Below the pieces are notes generated by a model. The model was given only the letters and a program-made list of their open reading frames with translations, searched no databases and was not told where the DNA came from. From Prolixibacteraceae bacterium UBA6162 (lineage in GTDB: Bacteria; Bacteroidota; Bacteroidia; Bacteroidales; Prolixibacteraceae), in assembly GCA_002428215.1 (NCBI GenBank), contig DIUI01000087.1:1-15752 (forward strand): a DNA stretch of 15,752 nt, read 5' to 3'. Below are positions 15,113-15,752 of the stretch, piece by piece. Both the position numbers and the translations under genes were made by a program. The number at the start of each line of letters is the position of its first letter. The first letter of the stretch is position 1.

Positions 15113-15752
15113 TGCTTCTGAATCGTCAGTATTTGATTGTAAAAAACGGAGGTTGCGCTGTAACCCCCGGTATCCTGCACGTTTAACGGCCGAATTCCTG
15201 AAGATTTCGTTAAATGAAGAATGATCCATTCGAAACCACTCCTCTGCTTTAAGTTCCATGAGGAGAGATTTTGGATTCAACTTTGGTTCGCTGTGCGGTT
15301 CCGATTTGAGATTCCAGGGGCAAACATCCTGGCAAATATCGCAACCAAACACCCTGTTTTCAAATTTCCCAACCAATGTGGGGTCTATCTCATCGCGATT
15401 CTCAATAGTCTGATAAGAAATGCATCTTCTTGCATCAATAACCCGGTCGTGAAGAATTGCTTGCGTTGGACAAGCATCCAGACAACGGGTACAACGTCCA
15501 CAATGGTCGCGGACTTCTTCCGGCGTGTTAGCTGAAATTTCCACATCGAGGATCAACTCACCAATAAAGAAAAAACTACCATAGACAGGCGATATAACCT
15601 GAGCATTCTTTCCTATCCACCCCAACCCTGCTTTGCGGGCCCATGCGCGCTCCAGAACAGGAGCTGAATCCACAAATATTCTACCGTTGCATTCGATTAC
15701 CTCATCCCGTATGTAATCGAAGAGTGTACGTAATTTATCTTTCATCACGAAA
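15107..15752 (-). CDS. queG: Epoxyqueuosine reductase, C-terminal part; 5' end outside window
   Basis: Cobalamin- and iron-sulfur-dependent enzyme that reduces epoxyqueuosine to queuosine in tRNA, the last step of Q synthesis. The frame is open to the right edge: codons before the ATG at 15745 are still family-like (FVMKDKLR follows the usual DYH), so the true start lies beyond the window. About 215 codons of an enzyme usually 310-380 residues long are seen. Visible: the RAWARKAGLGWIGKNA segment, the FFFIGELILD strand, the first ferredoxin motif CGRCTRCLDACPTQAI and the second, CDICQDVCPWN, for two [4Fe-4S] clusters, then a short helical C-terminus. The cobalamin-binding core is partly outside. 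Its stop (15107-15109) lies inside the last codons of the convergent PLP gene, a 6-bp tail-to-tail overlap. Confidence 0.96.
   Translation of the reverse strand, partial: FVMKDKLRTLFDYIRDEVIECNGRIFVDSAPVLERAWARKAGLGWIGKNAQVISPVYGSFFFIGELILDVEISANTPEEVRDHCGRCTRCLDACPTQAILHDRVIDARRCISYQTIENRDEIDPTLVGKFENRVFGCDICQDVCPWNLKSEPHSEPKLNPKSLLMELKAEEWFRMDHSSFNEIFRNSAVKRAGYRGLQRNLRFLQSNTDDSEAS

Noticed and set aside
1..15752. CRISPR arrays, insertion sequences, tRNA/rRNA genes, phage or toxin-antitoxin genes
   Set aside because: No tandem direct repeats, transposase motifs, tRNA T-loop/CCA ends or such gene families were seen in either strand.

Overview
The window reads as ordinary chromosomal DNA of a member of the Bacteroidota that uses oxygen. 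This rests on sequence evidence. Several genes have a TAnnTTTG -7 box just upstream (consensus of the Bacteroidota primary sigma factor), Shine-Dalgarno sequences are mostly absent, and several families are common in that phylum: the ~200-residue Crp/Fnr regulators, DUF4256, type-2 PyrF and the F-type O-acetylhomoserine sulfhydrylase subfamily. HemF and the extradiol dioxygenase both need O2. A finer taxonomic call (for example Marinilabiliales or Cytophagales relatives) would be a guess. I found no insertion sequence, phage gene, integrase, CRISPR array, tRNA or rRNA.

Layout. 3-3453 (+): the C-terminal ~90 % of glycine decarboxylase GcvP, then IspE of the MEP isoprenoid pathway. 3463-4293 (-): PyrF, convergent with ispE. 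4294-4668: a 375-bp non-coding gap with candidate promoter boxes and two perfect palindromes. 4669-7600 (+): four co-oriented genes, DUF2200 protein, Crp/Fnr-type regulator, pirin and a YgiD-type extradiol dioxygenase. 7636-10143 (-): a secreted, prolyl-oligopeptidase-like alpha/beta hydrolase. 10394-12617 (+): a DUF4256 protein and a C-terminally extended acyl-CoA dehydrogenase. 12647-13561 (-): HemF, with a possible uncharacterised small gene just upstream of it (13595-13840, -). 13883-15112 (+): a PLP-dependent sulfhydrylase/lyase of the Cys/Met family. 15107-15752 (-): QueG, epoxyqueuosine reductase, cut by the right edge; its stop overlaps that of the PLP enzyme.

Most genes are housekeeping enzymes from unrelated pathways (one-carbon, isoprenoid, pyrimidine, haem, sulfur amino acid, tRNA modification). 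The one group that looks functionally linked is 4669-7600, where a Crp/Fnr-like regulator sits beside two non-haem-metal proteins (pirin, YgiD) known for acting on, or being inhibited by, catechol/flavonol-type aromatics. A 16-bp palindrome with Crp-like 5-6-5 geometry lies upstream of that block. The least explained elements are that palindrome pair, the small ORF before hemF, and the C-terminal extension of the acyl-CoA dehydrogenase. I see no convincing evidence of a wholly new multi-gene system.
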